From Holacanthus passer (Eukaryota > Chordata > Actinopteri > Pomacanthidae), in NCBI GenBank assembly GCA_025331565.1, contig JAFREQ010000130.1:1369001-1433000 (forward strand): a DNA stretch of 64,000 nucleotides, given 5' to 3'. Under the pieces are notes generated by a model, which worked only from the letters and a program-made list of their open reading frames with translations, did no database searches and had not been told where the DNA came from. Below, one piece after another: positions 61,006 through 64,000 of the stretch; positions within the stretch are counted from its first letter, which is position 1, and every line of letters starts with the position of its first letter. Position numbers and translations under genes: made by a program.

Positions 61006-61006
<1 letters not shown>
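51777..61006. other. Gene-free stretch far upstream of dusp6
   Basis: No supported gene. It includes GC-rich DNA at about 53700-54470, a complex island at about 55850-56170, a G/A-rich purine tract at about 56450-56545 and the AT-rich repeat near 60 kb. AT-rich sequence at about 60470-60720 gives a hydrophobic 158-codon minus frame that I regard as an artefact. Scattered TCCCA.AATGC-type motifs lie near 53906, 58550 and 59799. Confidence 0.55.
59955..60235 (+). repeat. Dispersed AT-rich repeat, copy 2
   Basis: It begins with TGATTAATTGATTAATCAAT and continues with AGTCGATAAAATGTCAGAA, TCAAATGTCTCCTTGTGT, CAGCATGTTTTCATAATG and AGTTATCAAAATATC. The order parallels the copy at 14.9-15.2 kb, in the same orientation. 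Confidence 0.65.

Positions 61007-61051
<45 letters not shown>
61007..61051 (+). repeat. (CA)n microsatellite
   Basis: Twenty-two uninterrupted CA units. Confidence 0.95.
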
Positions 61052-61052
<1 letters not shown>

Positions 61053-64000
61053 ACTTTGAGGCAGCAGGTTGATGTTTCTTGAGCTGCAGTTCCTCTAATG
61101 GCCACTGGATGCTGCCTCCAAGAAAACTTTGATTACATTGACATTATTGAAGCAAACTTTATCTCATAACATACTAAATGTTATTTTTCCATCATTAAGC
61201 CAAATTGTTAAATTACTGGGGCTTTAAAAGTATCGTTGTTCAGATAACAAACACACGGTGGAGGCGGTGGCAGGAGTCCCGCTCAGGTTGCGGCCGGCCG
61301 GTAAGGAAGGATGTGTGATCCACTGGAGCGACCTTCGACCTACATGGCTCTGGACCAACAACACACCAAGATGCCAGGAAGTCCACCACTTCCTTATCTG
61401 AGGGACGGAGACCGTTCCCACGTTCGGTCCCTGATTTCAGAGAAAAAGGAACCAGAGCCATGTCGGAAGCCCGGCAGCCTTCATGGGAGGGAGCTGGAGG
61501 AAGTTTAGTTTTTTTTTTTTAACTTTTCTGGGAATAAGTCAAAAAGTGAACTCCGGTGACTGAGCTCAGTCTGAACACTGCGAGTCTTTATGGACAAACT
61601 GCAATTCAGTTTATTAAAATGACATTGCATTAAAACACTTGGCCAAAATGGAAGCTAAATATTTTTGCTTCCAGGCATCAAGTCTTTACTGAGTCAAGTG
61701 GCTCTTTTTGTAACTTAAATCTGACTCAGGACCTAATTCAAGGTCTCTAATCCAGTGGCTGCTTGTAAAAATGTAAATGTTTAATCTCTGACTGCTGAAG
61801 TTGATCTCGCAGCTTTGTTACTGTGTCGACTGCAGCTCCTCCTTAAAGTGGCTGTGGTTGTTTTCAAACTAGTTTTGGAATTTTATTATGAAGTTTCAAA
61901 GGTGTCGTATCAAAGCTTCATGCTGCTTCATCCAAATCTGCACAGCTCTTCACGAAAACAAGTAAAACTGTAAATATGATTGTGCTGTGAGACGGAAATG
62001 CAGCGTGTGGCTGAACGTTCATGTTCTTATTCCACCAATTTCAAGAAGAAGATCGACAATAGAACTTCCTTTCGTGTCATTTCTACTCCGTCACAAGAGC
62101 ATTGATGGAGTGGTTTTTAGGGTGAAAGTGTCTCATTCTGAAAGTGAAAGTTTTTAGTTGAAACAATGGCCATTTCCTCCCAGAATTAGCTGCTACGTGA
62201 CCTTTGACCTGCGAATCACCGAATCTTCTTTGACTGATGCAAATCGAGCGCTCAGAGTTGGTTAAGGAGGTGGCACAAAGTGTTTGCATACAGAAAACAC
62301 TTCACGGTCAACGGACGTGTTATGTAAATATCTTAAACAAAGGAATGCGAGCAGGAAAAGGCATCCAGCGCTTAACACACTTCATTCGTTTTTCCTGGTG
62401 AAAAGCGCTCTGTTGTCGCCTGATTGGTCTGTAAGATGGTTGTGAACTTTAGCTTATGTCATGGAAGTAAAACTATTTATGGTTCAGTACACCGTGTGTC
62501 CAGGATACAGGAAGCTTGAGGAGAAACAAATAACATTTTATTGGCCCACAAAGGAAGGGGAAAAGGGTGAACCTGCTGCCAGAGGCCTTGTGCTCATGCA
62601 TCCCTCTGTTTCCTGTGAGTGAAAGAGAGGAACAGGAAGACCGAAAGAGAGATAGAAAATCAACTCGGGGATCAAATGACAACAAACAGATCACGCAGGA
62701 GCGGAGGTCCCTTTGAACCTTCCCCTCGTGCGGAAGTCAGCTTTTTTTCCCTGAGCTCGCTCTCTCTCTTTCCCCTCACTTCTTTTTTTTTCATGCACCG
62801 CTCCCCCCTTTTCACCGGAGATAAGCTTTCAACACGCTAAGCCCTGAAAAAACAGGCCACGAGTGTTTAAGCTGAGACCAGTCTGCAAAGATGTCCCAGC
62901 ATGCTACGCTGCAGCGGGCTACCGCCGCTGCCCAGGGCCACGTGTCTCAGAAAAAATGTTTCCTCTGGTTGTGTGTCCTCGATTTGCCGTCATTGTGTGC
63001 ATTGTTGTTGGAGTTATAACGGGGGAAATGCTGCATATAAAGTCGAGTAATCAAGAGGCCGAGATGATGGTCGCAAGTCGAGAAGGTCACGAGCAGTTGT
63101 TGGGTTAGTTTCGGATGGACACAGTTTGTAAAATGTTCTATGAAGAGAACAACGTGCGACAAACAATGATCAGTGTGGTGATAATACGTCTGTCGGGGGA
63201 AGATATTCTTCAAAACGCCGCCTGTCAGTTCACACACTCGAAAGGTTGTAGCTTGTTCCTGAGCAGAATGAACCAATACAGACTTTGTATGAATGTAATA
63301 TGTGTGACATGTTTATCTCACACCTGTTTTCTAGCTGCTGCACCAGTTAACTGGATGTGAAAGCAGAAAAAAAAATGAAACACAAATTATGTATATTTAT
63401 TTATTTTTTTTTTTAAATTCTGAATTCTGTCTGAATTCCTGTGAATTTTTGGCCTCAAAAAATATTGAAATCAAACATGGGAACAAAAATCCTTCTGTGG
63501 TCAAAGAAGACATTTGTTTTGAGCTGTGTTTTAAGAGGAGACAGGAAAAATGCTTGTGTTGTAGATGACTAGTATTTGGTTCCTCTGCATCTACAACACC
63601 AAGACAAATTCCTTTATTACTAATAAATAATGTGATAGTGATGGTACGTAATCAGGTTCAACTGGCATCAACGTCTTCAAAGCTAAATGCGATGGCAATT
63701 CTTTGTCTTGACGCCACCAACATCCTCAAATGTCTCATCACATTTTCACACCAAAACAACGTCAACGATTCAGCGGCTCTCAGGTGTGAATCTGTGCTCA
63801 TGCAAAAAAAAATCAGCCCGACAATTTCATATTCACGCCTGTTTAAAAGCTGTAATAATCATGAGATGTTATATGATGGAGGAGGCCGGTTGTGCAGTAA
63901 GTTCGTTTGTCTGTGGCTGAATGTCCAGTTATTTTGTGCCTTGAGAGTGAGATACAGGCCACGAAACTGGGCTTTAACACGTGCAGTTTAAGGTTCCAGT
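61052..64000. other. Gene-free stretch to window end
   Basis: Nothing recognisable. There are A/T homopolymer runs near 61510 and 63405 and a pyrimidine-rich patch at about 62750-62820. Open frames are all under 120 codons and lack a match to any family I know. Confidence 0.5.

Noticed and set aside
1..64000. CRISPR array, prophage, viral or operon-like system
   Set aside because: Spaced repeats here are dinucleotide arrays or transposon tails; no gene cluster exists.

Overview
The window is vertebrate nuclear DNA, almost certainly from a teleost fish. It has one intron-containing gene with GT-AG splice sites and a vertebrate protein sequence, long AT-rich intergenic DNA, many (CA)n/(GT)n microsatellites, Tc1-like transposon remnants and short LINE-type 3' tails of the kind common in fish genomes. 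There are no bacterial operons, tRNA or rRNA genes, CRISPR arrays or phage genes.

The only protein gene I can support is dusp6 (MAP kinase phosphatase 3) on the minus strand. It has three coding exons, 39591-39189, 38569-38135 and 36792-36479, that join into a 383-residue protein. The rhodanese-like ERK-docking domain, the kinase interaction motif, two Ser-Pro sites and the catalytic Asp262/Cys293/Arg299 set are all present. Upstream (higher coordinates) lie a short 5' leader, a TATATAA box, two CCAAT boxes and a CpG-rich stretch. Downstream lies about 1.35 kb of 3' UTR with a Pumilio-type site, two AUUUA motifs and a canonical AATAAA.

Layout: 1-35.1 kb is gene-free DNA on the 3' side of dusp6, with microsatellites, one Tc1-like remnant (about 23.47-23.91 kb), several LINE tails and GC-richer islands that could be regulatory. 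The dusp6 gene fills 35.1-39.7 kb. From 39.7 to 64 kb is gene-free DNA on the 5' side, with a second Tc1-like remnant (about 51.47-51.78 kb), a likely MITE (45.39-45.66 kb), repeats that have a partner copy elsewhere in the window, and more unique-looking islands. The other long open reading frames are antisense shadows of dusp6, low-complexity repeat translations, or unsupported frames.

The biology is that of an ERK-feedback phosphatase sitting alone in a large non-coding domain. I found no evidence of an undescribed multi-gene system. The points most worth checking are the possible enhancer in intron 2, the start-codon arrangement (a TAA directly before Met1, then a stronger context at Met15), the 3' UTR stability elements, and the candidate conserved islands around the gene.
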